Shown: positions 39,732-50,739 of the stretch, piece by piece
Layout: each line of letters begins with the position of its first letter
Numbering within the stretch: position 1 is the first letter of the stretch
NCBI GenBank assembly: GCA_012520645.1
Contig: JAAYNV010000027.1
Coordinates: forward strand, 62,001-126,000
Reading direction: 5' to 3'
From: Clostridiales bacterium
Lineage (GTDB): Bacteria; Bacillota; Clostridia; Lachnospirales; Lachnospiraceae
DNA length: 64,000 bases
Program-made: the position numbers and the translations under genes
The notes under the pieces: model-generated
What the model was told of the DNA's origin: nothing
The model's input: the letters and a program-made list of their open reading frames with translations, nothing else
Databases searched by the model: none

Positions 39732-41402
39732 ATGAGAAGTGATTCCGTAACAAAGGGCACCGGACAGGCGCCGCACAGAAGCTTATTTAATGCACTCGGA
39801 TATACGGAGGAGGAACGTAACAGACCGTTAATCGGTATTGTCAGCTCCTATAATGAAATTGTACCGGGGCATATGAATCTGGATAAAATCGTAGAGGCCG
39901 TAAAAATGGGTGTAGCCATGGCGGGAGGTACACCCATTGTGTTCCCGGCAATCGCAGTCTGTGACGGTATTGCCATGGGACATATCGGCATGAAATATTC
40001 TCTTGTGACCCGTGATCTGATTGCGGATTCCACAGAGTGTATGGCGATGGCACACGGTTTTGACGGTCTTGTGTGTGTACCGAACTGTGATAAGAACGTA
40101 CCGGGACTGTTGATGGCGGCTGCCAGACTGAATATTCCGACCATTTTTGTATCCGGCGGACCGATGTTAGCCGGACATGTACACGGACAGAAGCGAAGCC
40201 TTTCTTCTATGTTTGAAGCAGTCGGAAGTGTGGCAGCGGGAACGATGTCAATGGAAGAACTGGCTGAGTTCGAAGAAAAGGTATGCCCAACCTGCGGTTC
40301 CTGCTCCGGTATGTATACCGCAAACTCCATGAACTGTCTGACCGAGGCACTGGGTATGGGACTGAAAGGAAACGGTACGATTCCTGCAGTTTATTCTGAA
40401 AGAATCCGTCTGGCAAAGCATGCCGGCATGAAGATCATGGAACTGGTAGAAAAGGATATCAAGCCGAGAGATATTATGAATGAGAAGGCATTTCTGAATG
40501 CTCTGACGGTAGATATGGCGCTTGGCTGTTCTACAAATTCCATGCTGCATCTTCCTGCAATTGCTCACGAAGCAGGTGTGGAGCTGAATGTGGATATTGC
40601 CAATGAACTGTCCGCTAAAACACCAAACTTATGCCATCTTGCTCCGGCGGGACCGACCTATATGGAGGATTTAAACGAAGCGGGCGGCGTTTATGCTGTG
40701 ATGAATGAATTAAATAAGAAAAATCTGTTATATACTGATCTGATAACGGTGACCGGAAAAACAGTCGGAGAGAATATTGCAGGCTGTATCAACAAAAATC
40801 CGGAGGTTATCCGTCCGGTTGAGAATCCATATTCCGAAACCGGTGGTATTGCGGTACTGAAAGGAAATCTGGCACCGGATTCCGGTGTCGTGAAACGTTC
40901 TGCCGTCGTACCGGAAATGATGGTACACGAAGGACCGGCAAGAGTTTTTGATTGTGAAGAGGATGCGATTGCTGCAATCAAGGGAGGAAAGATCGTAGCA
41001 GGTGATGTGGTTGTAATTCGTTATGAAGGACCGAAAGGCGGACCGGGCATGCGTGAGATGTTAAATCCGACTTCTGCGATTGCAGGTATGGGACTCGGTT
41101 CCAGTGTTGCACTGATTACAGATGGACGGTTTTCCGGTGCTTCCAGAGGAGCCTCCATCGGACACGTTTCACCGGAGGCGGCAGTCGGAGGACCGATTGC
41201 ACTCGTGGAAGAGGGCGATATCATCAGCATCAATATTCCGGAAAATTCATTAAATGTAAAAATTTCGGATGAAGAGATGGCAGCACGAAAAGCAAAATGG
41301 CAGCCGAGAGAGCCGAAGGTTACGACCGGATATCTGAGCAGATATCGTGAGCTTGTTACGAGCGGAAATAGAGGAGCCATTTTAGAGGTTCCGAAAGCAT
41401 AA
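39732..41402 (+). CDS. ilvD: Dihydroxy-acid dehydratase
   Basis: [76 protein letters not shown]. Confidence 0.96.
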   Translation: MRSDSVTKGTGQAPHRSLFNALGYTEEERNRPLIGIVSSYNEIVPGHMNLDKIVEAVKMGVAMAGGTPIVFPAIAVCDGIAMGHIGMKYSLVTRDLIADSTECMAMAHGFDGLVCVPNCDKNVPGLLMAAARLNIPTIFVSGGPMLAGHVHGQKRSLSSMFEAVGSVAAGTMSMEELAEFEEKVCPTCGSCSGMYTANSMNCLTEALGMGLKGNGTIPAVYSERIRLAKHAGMKIMELVEKDIKPRDIMNEKAFLNALTVDMALGCSTNSMLHLPAIAHEAGVELNVDIANELSAKTPNLCHLAPAGPTYMEDLNEAGGVYAVMNELNKKNLLYTDLITVTGKTVGENIAGCINKNPEVIRPVENPYSETGGIAVLKGNLAPDSGVVKRSAVVPEMMVHEGPARVFDCEEDAIAAIKGGKIVAGDVVVIRYEGPKGGPGMREMLNPTSAIAGMGLGSSVALITDGRFSGASRGASIGHVSPEAAVGGPIALVEEGDIISINIPENSLNVKISDEEMAARKAKWQPREPKVTTGYLSRYRELVTSGNRGAILEVPKA

Positions 41403-41420
41403 ATACGGAGGGATGAAGCA

Positions 41421-43100
41421 ATGCAGCTGACAGGGGCAGAAATTGTAATCGAATGTTTAAAGGAACAGGGAGTCGATACCGTTTTCGGTTATCCCGGTGG
41501 TACGATCCTGAATGTATATGATGCGCTTTATAAGCATCAGGGAGAAATCAAGCATATCCTGACCTCCCATGAGCAGGGGGCAGCACATGCGGCTGATGGT
41601 TATGCGAGAGCGACAGGCAAGGTTGGTGTATGCCTTGCGACGAGCGGACCGGGAGCAACGAATCTGGTTACCGGTATTGCAACTGCATATATGGATTCCG
41701 TACCGATGGTAGCAATTACGGCGAATGTAAACCTGCCGCTTCTGGGAAAGGATACCTTTCAGGAGGTAGATATCGCAGGTGTGACTATGCCAATCACAAA
41801 GCATGGCTATATCGTAAAGGATGTCAATATTCTGGCAGATACCATCCGTAAGGCATTCCATATCGCAAGAAGTGGAAGACCGGGTCCGGTGTTAGTGGAT
41901 ATTACCAAGGATGTTACTGCAAATACGTGTGAATATGAAAGAAAAGATCCTTTGCCCATAGAACGTGTAAACCGTTACACAGAGGAGGATATCTGTGCAG
42001 CAGTCAGCCTGATTGAGAATGCGAAAAAGCCGTTTATCTATCTGGGCGGCGGTGCAATTCTTTCCGGAGCATCCGAAGAGGTGCGGAAGTTTGCAAAGCA
42101 GATTGATGCACCGGTATGCGATACGCTGATGGGAAAGGGTGCATTTGACGGACACGATGAAATGTATACCGGAATGATCGGCATGCACGGTACAAAGGTA
42201 TCCAATTTCGGTGTCAGCGAGTGTGATCTTCTGATTGCACTTGGGGCACGCTTTTCCGATCGTGTAGTTGGCAATGCAGCAAAATTTGCATCGAATGCCA
42301 AGGTATTACATATTGATATTGATGCAGCGGAAATCAACAAAAATATCCGCACCACCGCCTCTGTAGTAGGGGATCTGAAGGAGGTTCTTACGCAACTATG
42401 CGGCAGAATCGGACAGCAGAGCCATCCGGAGTGGACTGCCCATATCAAAGAACTGAAAGAAAAATATCCGCTTCGTTATAATGATGAGAATCTGTCTTGT
42501 CCGTATGTAATCGAGGAGCTGGATCGTGTGACAGAGGGAAAGGCAGTGATCAGTACCGATGTCGGACAGCATCAGATGTGGACAGCGCAGTATTATAAAT
42601 ATTCGGAGCCTAGAACTTTTCTGTCTTCCGGCGGACTTGGTACGATGGGTTATGGTCTTGGTGCCTGTATTGGAGCTAAAATGGGAAGACCGGATAAAAT
42701 CTGTGTCAATGTGGCGGGTGACGGTTGCTTCCGAATGAATATGAATGAACTGGCAACGGCAGCACGCTATAATATTCCGATCATTGAGATCGTGATCAAC
42801 AACCATGTGCTTGGTATGGTAAGACAGTGGCAGACCTTGTTCTATGGACAGCGCTATTCCCAGACTGTATTAAATGACGGTGTGGATTTCTGTAAGGTTG
42901 CAGAGGCACTGGGCTGTGCCGCGATCCGTGTTACTTCCAAAGAAGAGGTAGCACCGGCGCTTCAAAAGGCAATTGCCATGAACCGTCCGGTACTTATTGA
43001 CTGTATGATTCCGGAGGACGACAAAGTATTTCCAATGGTATCGCCGGGCGCTCCGATTAGTGAAGCATTTGATGAACAGGATTTGCTGAATAAGCAATAA
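41421..43100 (+). CDS. ilvB: Acetolactate synthase large subunit
   Basis: DTVFGYPGGTILNVYDALY; HEQGAAHAADGYARATGKVGVCLATSGPGATNLVTGIATAYMDS. Confidence 0.95.
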   Translation: MQLTGAEIVIECLKEQGVDTVFGYPGGTILNVYDALYKHQGEIKHILTSHEQGAAHAADGYARATGKVGVCLATSGPGATNLVTGIATAYMDSVPMVAITANVNLPLLGKDTFQEVDIAGVTMPITKHGYIVKDVNILADTIRKAFHIARSGRPGPVLVDITKDVTANTCEYERKDPLPIERVNRYTEEDICAAVSLIENAKKPFIYLGGGAILSGASEEVRKFAKQIDAPVCDTLMGKGAFDGHDEMYTGMIGMHGTKVSNFGVSECDLLIALGARFSDRVVGNAAKFASNAKVLHIDIDAAEINKNIRTTASVVGDLKEVLTQLCGRIGQQSHPEWTAHIKELKEKYPLRYNDENLSCPYVIEELDRVTEGKAVISTDVGQHQMWTAQYYKYSEPRTFLSSGGLGTMGYGLGACIGAKMGRPDKICVNVAGDGCFRMNMNELATAARYNIPIIEIVINNHVLGMVRQWQTLFYGQRYSQTVLNDGVDFCKVAEALGCAAIRVTSKEEVAPALQKAIAMNRPVLIDCMIPEDDKVFPMVSPGAPISEAFDEQDLLNKQ

Positions 43101-43106
43101 GGAAGT

Positions 43107-44537
43107 ATGAGTAAAATAATACCAAAGAAAAGATATGGGATCCTTAAATATTTCATAGCTGTCTTTATGGCTGCCTGCCTGCTGGCAGGTGGCTATTTTG
43201 CCATGTGCCGCTATTATGAAAATGCGGATTTTATCTGTGGTACTTGGATTAACGGCATCTATTGTGCCGGGAAGACAATTGGAGAGGTAGAACAGGAGCT
43301 GATTGCACAGGAGAAGGACAGCACACTTACCGTAGTGGATAAAAATGGAAAGGAACAGCAGATTCATGCTGAGATACTCGGATCGGATGCCATTCGGTAT
43401 GATTATAAACCGGAGCTTTGCAGAATCAGTGCCGGGCAGGTAGTAGGAAATTGGATACTGGATACCTTTCACAGTGTACACTATGATGTAAAGCCGGAGA
43501 TTACCGTATCAAGGGAGGCTTCGGATCGGGCAGTAGAAAAATTAAAATGCGTGATGCAGGCGGAGCAGATCAAAAATCCTGAGGTAGTGATTCTGAAATC
43601 GGAAAAGGGCTATTTTTTGAAGAATGAGAAAGAAGCTTTTCTGGAAACTTCCAAAGTTAAAGAGGCAGTGTATGAAGCACTTTTGAACTGTGAGGAAAGG
43701 GTAGATTTAAGAGAAACAGGTTGTTATATGTCATTGCCCTATACGGAAGCAGAGCAAAGTGAACTGATACTGTGGGAAAAGGTGGAGGACTTTCAGGACT
43801 GTGGAATCATCTATCAGTTTGGGGAGGAGCAGGTAGCCGTTGACGCTTCGGTGGTCTGTGACTGGATCAAACTGGATGAGAAAGGGCAGTTTGTCCTTGA
43901 TAAGGAAGGCAATCTGGTATTTGATAAGACGAAGGTTAAGGAATACGTGGCGAGACTGGCAGAGGAGTATGATACCTATGGGGGTGTGCGGGAATTTCAG
44001 ACAACACGTGGTGATGTAGTGACGATAGACGGAGGCACCTACGGCAATAAACTTAATCAGAAGGAAGAGGTAAAGTATCTGACAGAGGCTTTTTTAAATG
44101 GAGCAAAAGAGGTACATGAACCGGTTTATGAGAGAAAAGCATGGGCGCAGGGGAAGGATGATATCGGAGACACTTATATTGAAGTGGATATGGGTGAGCA
44201 GACCATGTACTATTATGAGAAGGGAACATGTCTGATTAAAACGCCGATTGTAACCGGAAATATGATGCGCAGAAGGGATACACCGGCAGCGGTTTGTTAT
44301 GTGTATGAAAAACAGAAGAACCGTGTGTTAAGGGGACCGGGTTATGCGGCAAGAGTGAAGTTCTGGATGCCGGTAAAGGGAGGCATCGGAATCCATGATG
44401 CGTCCTGGAGGGATGAGTTTGGTGGAGAAATCTATAAGACGGACGGTTCCCATGGCTGCATTAATACGCCATATGATGCAATGGAAAAACTCTATGAAAG
44501 AGCCGAGATTGGAACGCCGGTTGTGATGTTTTATTGA
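43107..44537 (+). CDS. L,D-transpeptidase (YkuD) with N-terminal TM and peptidoglycan-binding-like domains
   Basis: YIEVDMGEQTMYYYEKGTCLIKTPIVTGN; GGIGIHDASW; DGSHGCINTPYDAM catalytic motif. Confidence 0.9.
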   Translation: MSKIIPKKRYGILKYFIAVFMAACLLAGGYFAMCRYYENADFICGTWINGIYCAGKTIGEVEQELIAQEKDSTLTVVDKNGKEQQIHAEILGSDAIRYDYKPELCRISAGQVVGNWILDTFHSVHYDVKPEITVSREASDRAVEKLKCVMQAEQIKNPEVVILKSEKGYFLKNEKEAFLETSKVKEAVYEALLNCEERVDLRETGCYMSLPYTEAEQSELILWEKVEDFQDCGIIYQFGEEQVAVDASVVCDWIKLDEKGQFVLDKEGNLVFDKTKVKEYVARLAEEYDTYGGVREFQTTRGDVVTIDGGTYGNKLNQKEEVKYLTEAFLNGAKEVHEPVYERKAWAQGKDDIGDTYIEVDMGEQTMYYYEKGTCLIKTPIVTGNMMRRRDTPAAVCYVYEKQKNRVLRGPGYAARVKFWMPVKGGIGIHDASWRDEFGGEIYKTDGSHGCINTPYDAMEKLYERAEIGTPVVMFY

Positions 44538-44566
44538 AGTCATTTTTCGGAAAAGTGGAAAATAAA

Positions 44567-44595
44567 TTGACAATTGTTATGAAATGTGTTATTAC
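44567..44595 (+). promoter_or_regulatory. Predicted sigmaA promoter upstream of serC
   Basis: TTGACA (44567-44572), 17 bp, TATTAC (44590-44595). Confidence 0.5.
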
Positions 44596-44648
44596 AGTAA
44601 AGTGGTAAAGCAGATAAAAGGCTGCTTTCAATACAGGAGGGAATAGAC

Positions 44649-45731
44649 GTGTCCAGAGTTTACAATTTTTCAGCAGGTCCGGCAGTTTTACCTGAGGAAG
44701 TGTTAAAAGAAGCTGCAGATGAGATGTTAGATTATAAGGGAACCGGTATGTCCGTTATGGAGATGAGCCATAGGTCCAAGGCTTATGATACCATCATTAA
44801 GGAGGCAGAGGCTGACTTAAGAGAACTTATGAACATTCCGGATAACTATAAAGTGCTGTTTTTACAGGGGGGTGCCAGCTTACAATTCTCCATGATTCCG
44901 ATGAATCTTATGAAGAATAAAGTGGCTGACTACATTGTAACAGGACAGTGGGCTAAGAAAGCATATCAGGAAGCATGCAAATATGGTAAGGCAAATAAAA
45001 TTGCATCCAGTGAGGATGAGACTTATTCCTATATTCCGGATTGCTCTGATCTTCCGATTTCAGAGGATGCAGACTATGTATATATCTGTGAGAACAATAC
45101 GATTTACGGAACCAAGTTCAAGACACTTCCGAACACCAAGGGAAAGACACTGGTAGCGGATGTATCTTCCTGCTTTTTATCGGAGCCGGTAGACGTGACA
45201 AAGTATGGTGTGATCTACGGTGGCGTGCAGAAGAATATCGGACCGGCAGGTGTGGTAATCGTTATCATTCGTGAGGATCTGATCACAGAGGATGTACTTC
45301 CGGGTACCCCGACTATGATGCAGTATAAGATTCATGCGGATGCACAGTCTTTATATAATACACCGCCTGCATACGGTATTTATATCTGCGGTAAGGTATT
45401 TAAGTGGCTGAAGAAACAGGGTGGCTTAAAGGCAATGCAGGAATATAATGAAAAGAAAGCTAAGATTCTGTATGATTTTCTGGATGAGAGCAAACTGTTC
45501 AAAGGTACCGTCAGAAAAGAAGATCGTTCCCTGATGAATGTGCCGTTTGTGACAGGAAGCGATGAACTGGATGCGAAGTTCGTAAAAGAAGCAAAGGAAG
45601 CTGGTTTTGAGAACTTAAAAGGACATAGAAGCGTAGGCGGTATGAGAGCCAGCATCTACAATGCCATGCCGATCGAAGGCGTGGAGAAGCTGGTAGAGTT
45701 TATGAAGAAATTTGAAGCAGAGAATGCTTAA
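44649..45731 (+). CDS. serC: Phosphoserine aminotransferase
   Basis: RVYNFSAGPAVLPEEVLKEAADEMLDYKGTGMSVMEMSHRSK; GGVQKNIGPAG. Confidence 0.96.
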   Translation: MSRVYNFSAGPAVLPEEVLKEAADEMLDYKGTGMSVMEMSHRSKAYDTIIKEAEADLRELMNIPDNYKVLFLQGGASLQFSMIPMNLMKNKVADYIVTGQWAKKAYQEACKYGKANKIASSEDETYSYIPDCSDLPISEDADYVYICENNTIYGTKFKTLPNTKGKTLVADVSSCFLSEPVDVTKYGVIYGGVQKNIGPAGVVIVIIREDLITEDVLPGTPTMMQYKIHADAQSLYNTPPAYGIYICGKVFKWLKKQGGLKAMQEYNEKKAKILYDFLDESKLFKGTVRKEDRSLMNVPFVTGSDELDAKFVKEAKEAGFENLKGHRSVGGMRASIYNAMPIEGVEKLVEFMKKFEAENA

Positions 45732-45756
45732 GGAAAGGTAGAGGGAGAGAAAAATA

Positions 45757-46920
45757 ATGTTTAAGTATCATTGCCTGAACCCTATTTCAAAGGTGGGACT
45801 GGATGGTTTTACTGCCCAGTATGAAAAGACAGATAAGGTAGAGGAAGCAGAAGGTATTTTAGTCCGTAGTGCTGCCATGCACGAGATGGAACTGCCGGAA
45901 AATCTGCTTGCCATTGCAAGAGCCGGTGCAGGAGTCAATAACATTCCGTTAGATAAGTGTGCACAAAAGGGGATTGTAGTATTTAATACACCGGGTGCCA
46001 ATGCGAACGGTGTAAAAGAACTTGTTATTGCTGGTATGCTGCTTGCATCCCGCGATGTCGTAGGCGGTATCAACTGGGTTGAGAGTGCTAAGGATGACGA
46101 GAATATTGCAAAGGCTGCAGAGAAGGAAAAGAAAAAATTTGCCGGAACCGAAATTGCCGGAAAGAAGTTAGGTATCATCGGTCTTGGTGCGATTGGTGTC
46201 AAGGTTGCAAATGTGGCAAGACATCTTGGAATGGAAGTATATGGATATGATCCGTATGTTTCTGTCAATGCAGCATGGAGCTTAAGCCGTGATGTCAAGC
46301 ATGTTTTGAATGTGGATGAGATTTACGAGCAGTGTGATATTATTACGATTCATGTTCCGCTTTTGGATTCTACCAAGGGCATGATCAATAAGGATGCCAT
46401 CGATAAGATGAAGGACGGTGTCATTCTTTTGAATTTTGCAAGAGATCTGCTGGCAAACGAAGAGGATGTGCTGGCGGGTATTCAGGCAGGAAAAATACGC
46501 AAGTATGTTACGGATTTCCCGAATACGACAACAGCCGGAAAAGAGGGCTGCATCGTCATCCCGCATCTGGGTGCATCTACAGAGGAGTCAGAGGGCAACT
46601 GTGCGAAAATGGCCGTAGAAGAACTGATGAATTATCTGGAGAATGGAAATATTGTAAACAGTGTGAACTATCCGAATTGTGATATGGGTATCTGCAATCA
46701 GGCAGGTCGTGTGGCAATCTTCCATAAGAATATTGCTAATATGATCACAAAGTTTACGGCATGCTTCGGTGACAATGGAATCAACATTTCCGATATGATG
46801 AATAAATCCAGAGGAGAAGTGGCATATACATTAATGGATATTGAAAGCTCTGCTACGAAAGAGATTATTGAGAAGCTTTCCGGTATTGAAGGTGTATTCC
46901 GCGTCAGAGTTGTAAAATAA
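45757..46920 (+). CDS. serA: D-3-phosphoglycerate dehydrogenase
   Basis: LGIIGLGAIGVKVANVARHLGMEVYGYDPY; HLGASTEESEGNCAKMAVEEL; C-terminal ACT domain. Confidence 0.93.
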   Translation: MFKYHCLNPISKVGLDGFTAQYEKTDKVEEAEGILVRSAAMHEMELPENLLAIARAGAGVNNIPLDKCAQKGIVVFNTPGANANGVKELVIAGMLLASRDVVGGINWVESAKDDENIAKAAEKEKKKFAGTEIAGKKLGIIGLGAIGVKVANVARHLGMEVYGYDPYVSVNAAWSLSRDVKHVLNVDEIYEQCDIITIHVPLLDSTKGMINKDAIDKMKDGVILLNFARDLLANEEDVLAGIQAGKIRKYVTDFPNTTTAGKEGCIVIPHLGASTEESEGNCAKMAVEELMNYLENGNIVNSVNYPNCDMGICNQAGRVAIFHKNIANMITKFTACFGDNGINISDMMNKSRGEVAYTLMDIESSATKEIIEKLSGIEGVFRVRVVK

Positions 46921-46954
46921 CGGCGGCATAGCGCAGAAATGGTTTTGTTAAAAG

Positions 46955-47003
46955 AAGAGGATGAAAAGTCAGTGTCAGAGACTTTTTCATCCTCTTTGTT
47001 GTT
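46955..47003. terminator. Terminator between convergent serA and the small ORF
   Basis: AAGAGGATGAAAAAGTC-agtgtcaga-GACTTTTTCATCCTCTT. Confidence 0.8.
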
Positions 47004-47018
47004 TTGAAAGAGCCGGTT

Positions 47019-47288
47019 TTATGGAAGCATATCGCCGTAGGTATTCATATTACCTAAGGTAGACTGGAATTTTTTCTCGCGTTCTACGGATGCTTCACTG
47101 GCAAGATCCATATACAGGATGAAAATGTCCTCTACGGTAGAGTTTTCTTCCTTCGCGATTTCCTCCATTACAGGTTTTAATTTTTCGAGCTGATAGGAAA
47201 TCTGAACCTTTTGCGGATCGATTCCGTTCAGTACTTTGTCAGCGTATTCATTGATTCGTTCCAAGATTTTCTGATTCTTATCTGTCAT
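47019..47288 (-). CDS. Small hypothetical helical protein
   Basis: 89 aa ORF MTDKNQKILERINEYADKVLNGIDPQKVQISYQLEKLKPVMEEIAKEENST; RBS upstream. Confidence 0.65.
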   Translation of the reverse strand: MTDKNQKILERINEYADKVLNGIDPQKVQISYQLEKLKPVMEEIAKEENSTVEDIFILYMDLASEASVEREKKFQSTLGNMNTYGDMLP

Positions 47289-47440
47289 AATTCAAGCGAC
47301 CTTTCCTTTGTTTGATATAAAAATAATTTTAACACCCGCTAACATTTCCCGCAAGTGCTTGTATAAGATTGGGGTTTTTGTTATGATAAAATATAAGCGG
47401 AAGCAATGACGCACGACATTATAGCACAGGGGGACACAGC

Positions 47441-49813
47441 ATGAATGACAGACTTTATAAATTAATGGATTGGCCGGAAATTGAAGCGATAGTTTATTCA
47501 GAGGAGGACGATCCACATCATATTCTGGGACCGCATATTGTAGGAAACGGAGTACTTGTGCAGACATATATCCCGGGAGCAGATTCCGTACGGCTGCAGG
47601 TAAAGAACGGAAAGACTTATCGTATGGAATTAGCGGATGAATCCGGTTACTTTGCATGTCTGCTGCCTGGCAAAAAGATTCCGGAGTATACCTATCTTGT
47701 AAAGAGGAAAAACAGTATAGAGCAGGAAATAGAGGATCCGTATCGTTTTGAACCGGTGATCAGCAAACGTGACACCCATAAGTTTAATACAGGAATTCAT
47801 TATGAAGCATATCGGATTCTGGGAGCACACTGCATGAGTATAGATGGGGTAGAGGGAGTGCATTTTGCTGTTTGGGCTCCAAATGCTGTGCGTGTCAGTG
47901 TAGTAGGTGATTTCAATGACTGGGATGGCAGGGCGCATCAGATGCGCAGATTATGGGATTCCGGTATTTTTGAGATCTTTGTGCCGGGAGTGCCGGAAGG
48001 TAGTATTTACAAATATGAGATTAAAGTCAAAGGAGGACTGACCTATCTGAAGGCAGATCCTTATGCGTTTGGACAGCAGCTTCGTCCGGAAACTGCCTCT
48101 GTAGTTCGTCGGATCGATGGTTTTGCATGGGAAGATGAAGAATGGATCAGTAAAAGAGCGGAATATCAGAATCCAAAGCAGCCGGTCAGCGTATATGAGA
48201 TGCATCTGGCATCCTTTAAAAAGCCCAAAGATGAAAAAGTTTTCTATAATTACAGGGAACTGGCACCCGAGGTTATTTCTTATATCAAAGAGATGGGATA
48301 TACCCATATTGAATTGATGCCTGTAATGGAGCATCCTTTTGATGCGTCATGGGGCTATCAGGTCATAGGTTATTATGCACCGACCTCCAGATACGGTACG
48401 CCGGAGGATTTTATGTACTTCATCAATGAACTGCACAAGGCAGGAATCGGTGTGATTTTAGACTGGGTGCCGGCACATTTTCCGAGAGATACCTATGGAC
48501 TTTCCAACTTTGACGGTACCTGTCTGTATGAGCATGCGGATCCGCGAAAAGGAAGCCATCCTCACTGGGGAACACTGATTTATAATTACGGCAGACCGGA
48601 GGTGGCAAACTACCTGATTGCCAATGCGCTGTACTGGGTAGAGCAGTTCCATGCGGACGGTATCCGTATGGATGCGGTGGCCAGCATGCTGTATCTGGAC
48701 TATGGTAAAAGTGACGGCGAATGGCTGGCAAATATGTATGGCGGCAATGAAAATCTGGAGGCTATGGAATTTTTAAAACACTTAAATTCTGTTATGCACA
48801 AGAGAAATAAAGGTGCGATCACGATTGCAGAGGAATCTACCGCATGGCCGAAGGTGACAGGGGATCTGAAGGAGGACGGACTTGGCTTTGACTTTAAGTG
48901 GAATATGGGCTGGATGAATGACTATCTGCAGTATATCAAATATGATCCATATTTCAGGGCCCACCATCATGGTGAACTGACCTTCAGCATGATCTATACT
49001 TATAGTGAAAAATTTATGCTGGTATTTTCTCATGATGAGGTTGTACATGGCAAGGCGACCATGATCGGAAAGATGCCGGGTAAGAGAAAGGATCAGTTTG
49101 CAAACCTGCGTGCCACCTATGCGTATATGATGATGCACCCGGGCAAAAAACTGTTATTCATGGGGCAGGATCTGGCGGAATATGATGAATGGAATGAAGA
49201 ACGTGAACTGGAGTGGAATCTGCTTGAAGTAGAGGAACATAGACAGATTAATACGCTTATGAAGGAATTGAACGGCTTCTACAGAGAACATCCGTCTTTG
49301 TATGCCATGGATGATGAGCCGGCAGGCTTTGAGTGGATCAATAATATGAACGCTGAGGACTGTGTGCTGACCTTCTTAAGAAAAACGGACAAGACAAAGG
49401 ACATGCTGCTTGTTGTGGTGAATTTTGCCAATGTGGAGCGGAAGGAATACCGTGTTGGAGTTCCGTTTGCTGGAAAGTATAAAGAATTGCTTAATACGGA
49501 TGCAGAGAAATATGGTGGAAATGGTATTGTCAATAAGAGACAGTGCTGCTCTGATGAAAAGGAATGGGACGGAAGAGAAAATTCCATCGAGATCAATGTG
49601 GGACCGCTTAGTGTTGCTGTATTCAGTTGTGTACCTTATACGGAAGAGGAACTGAAGGAGATGGTATTAAAGGCTGCCCTGAAAGAGAAAGAAGAAGCAC
49701 TAAGGGCTGTGAAACTGGCAGAGGAGCGTGCAAGAAAAGCGGAGATTGAACTGGAGAAGGTACGGAAGGCAAAAGCAGAAAAAACAAAAAAGAGAAAAAA
49801 ATCAGAAAAATAA
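47441..49813 (+). CDS. glgB: 1,4-alpha-glucan branching enzyme with charged C-terminal tail
   Basis: VHFAVWAPNAVRVSVVGDFNDWDGRAHQM; DGIRMDAVASMLYLDYG; FSHDEVVHGK; C-terminal KEKEEALRAVKLAEERARKAEIELEKVRKAKAEKTKKRKKSEK. Confidence 0.95.
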   Translation: MNDRLYKLMDWPEIEAIVYSEEDDPHHILGPHIVGNGVLVQTYIPGADSVRLQVKNGKTYRMELADESGYFACLLPGKKIPEYTYLVKRKNSIEQEIEDPYRFEPVISKRDTHKFNTGIHYEAYRILGAHCMSIDGVEGVHFAVWAPNAVRVSVVGDFNDWDGRAHQMRRLWDSGIFEIFVPGVPEGSIYKYEIKVKGGLTYLKADPYAFGQQLRPETASVVRRIDGFAWEDEEWISKRAEYQNPKQPVSVYEMHLASFKKPKDEKVFYNYRELAPEVISYIKEMGYTHIELMPVMEHPFDASWGYQVIGYYAPTSRYGTPEDFMYFINELHKAGIGVILDWVPAHFPRDTYGLSNFDGTCLYEHADPRKGSHPHWGTLIYNYGRPEVANYLIANALYWVEQFHADGIRMDAVASMLYLDYGKSDGEWLANMYGGNENLEAMEFLKHLNSVMHKRNKGAITIAEESTAWPKVTGDLKEDGLGFDFKWNMGWMNDYLQYIKYDPYFRAHHHGELTFSMIYTYSEKFMLVFSHDEVVHGKATMIGKMPGKRKDQFANLRATYAYMMMHPGKKLLFMGQDLAEYDEWNEERELEWNLLEVEEHRQINTLMKELNGFYREHPSLYAMDDEPAGFEWINNMNAEDCVLTFLRKTDKTKDMLLVVVNFANVERKEYRVGVPFAGKYKELLNTDAEKYGGNGIVNKRQCCSDEKEWDGRENSIEINVGPLSVAVFSCVPYTEEELKEMVLKAALKEKEEALRAVKLAEERARKAEIELEKVRKAKAEKTKKRKKSEK

Positions 49814-49833
49814 AAAAGAGGAGTTAAAGTGAA

Positions 49834-50721
49834 ATGGGTAAATGTCTGCCATATGGAGCGGGAATGCTTCTTACTGCTATGGATGAACTGAATCCGGGAG
49901 TGATTGAAAATTTCCTGCAGGAGCTTCCGGATAAAGCACTTCACCTTGGAGTGAGAGTATTATTTGCCGTAGTTTTTTTCATAATTGGTGCAGAAGTGAT
50001 TAAGCTGCTCAGAAAGATTGTAAGAAAGTCACTGACAAAGACCAATGCGGATACGGGACTGATCCAGTTTATGGATTCTTTTATTAAGGCAGCACTCTAT
50101 ATTGTGCTTGTATTTATGGTGGCGGAGAGCTTCGGTGTGGATGCCACCAGTATTGTGGCACTGCTTGGCTCTGTAGGTGTGGCAATCGGTCTGGCAATTC
50201 AGGGCAGCCTGTCCAATTTTGCGGGCGGTGTGCTGATCTTGCTGTTAAAACCCTTTAAGGTCGGTGACTATATTATTGAGGATTCCAAAGGAAATGAAGG
50301 CACGGTACAAGAGATACAGTTATTTTATACAAAGCTTGTGACACCGGATGACAAAGTCATTGTCCTGCCAAACGGAACACTGGCGAATACCAGTCTGACC
50401 AATGTGACAGCTACCGAGGTGCGTAGAATGGAAGTGAAGGTTGGTATAGCCTATGATGCCGATATGCAGAAGGCAAAACAGGTGCTTTACGAGGTCCTGC
50501 AGACGGACAGTGCTGTTTTAAAAGAATATGAAAAAAAGGTTTATGTGGATGAACTGGGGGACAGCTCAGTTGTCATGGTGCTGCGCTGCTGGTTTAAAAA
50601 TGAGGACTACTGGGAAGGAAAGTGGCGCATTACGGAAAATGCAAAGCTGGCACTGGATGCCAATGCGATCAGTATTCCCTATCCGCAGATGGATGTTCAT
50701 ATTCAGAAGCAGGAAGTATAA
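49834..50721 (+). CDS. mscS: MscS family mechanosensitive ion channel
   Basis: VALLGSVGVAIGLAIQGSLSNFAGGVLILLLKPFKVGDYI. Confidence 0.92.
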   Translation: MGKCLPYGAGMLLTAMDELNPGVIENFLQELPDKALHLGVRVLFAVVFFIIGAEVIKLLRKIVRKSLTKTNADTGLIQFMDSFIKAALYIVLVFMVAESFGVDATSIVALLGSVGVAIGLAIQGSLSNFAGGVLILLLKPFKVGDYIIEDSKGNEGTVQEIQLFYTKLVTPDDKVIVLPNGTLANTSLTNVTATEVRRMEVKVGIAYDADMQKAKQVLYEVLQTDSAVLKEYEKKVYVDELGDSSVVMVLRCWFKNEDYWEGKWRITENAKLALDANAISIPYPQMDVHIQKQEV

Positions 50722-50739
50722 AAGGAGACAAAACAAGCT

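Noticed and set aside
45768-46298. Long minus-strand ORF (176 aa) within serA
   Set aside because: Ser/Ala/Thr-rich low-information composition typical of antisense translation of a conserved gene.
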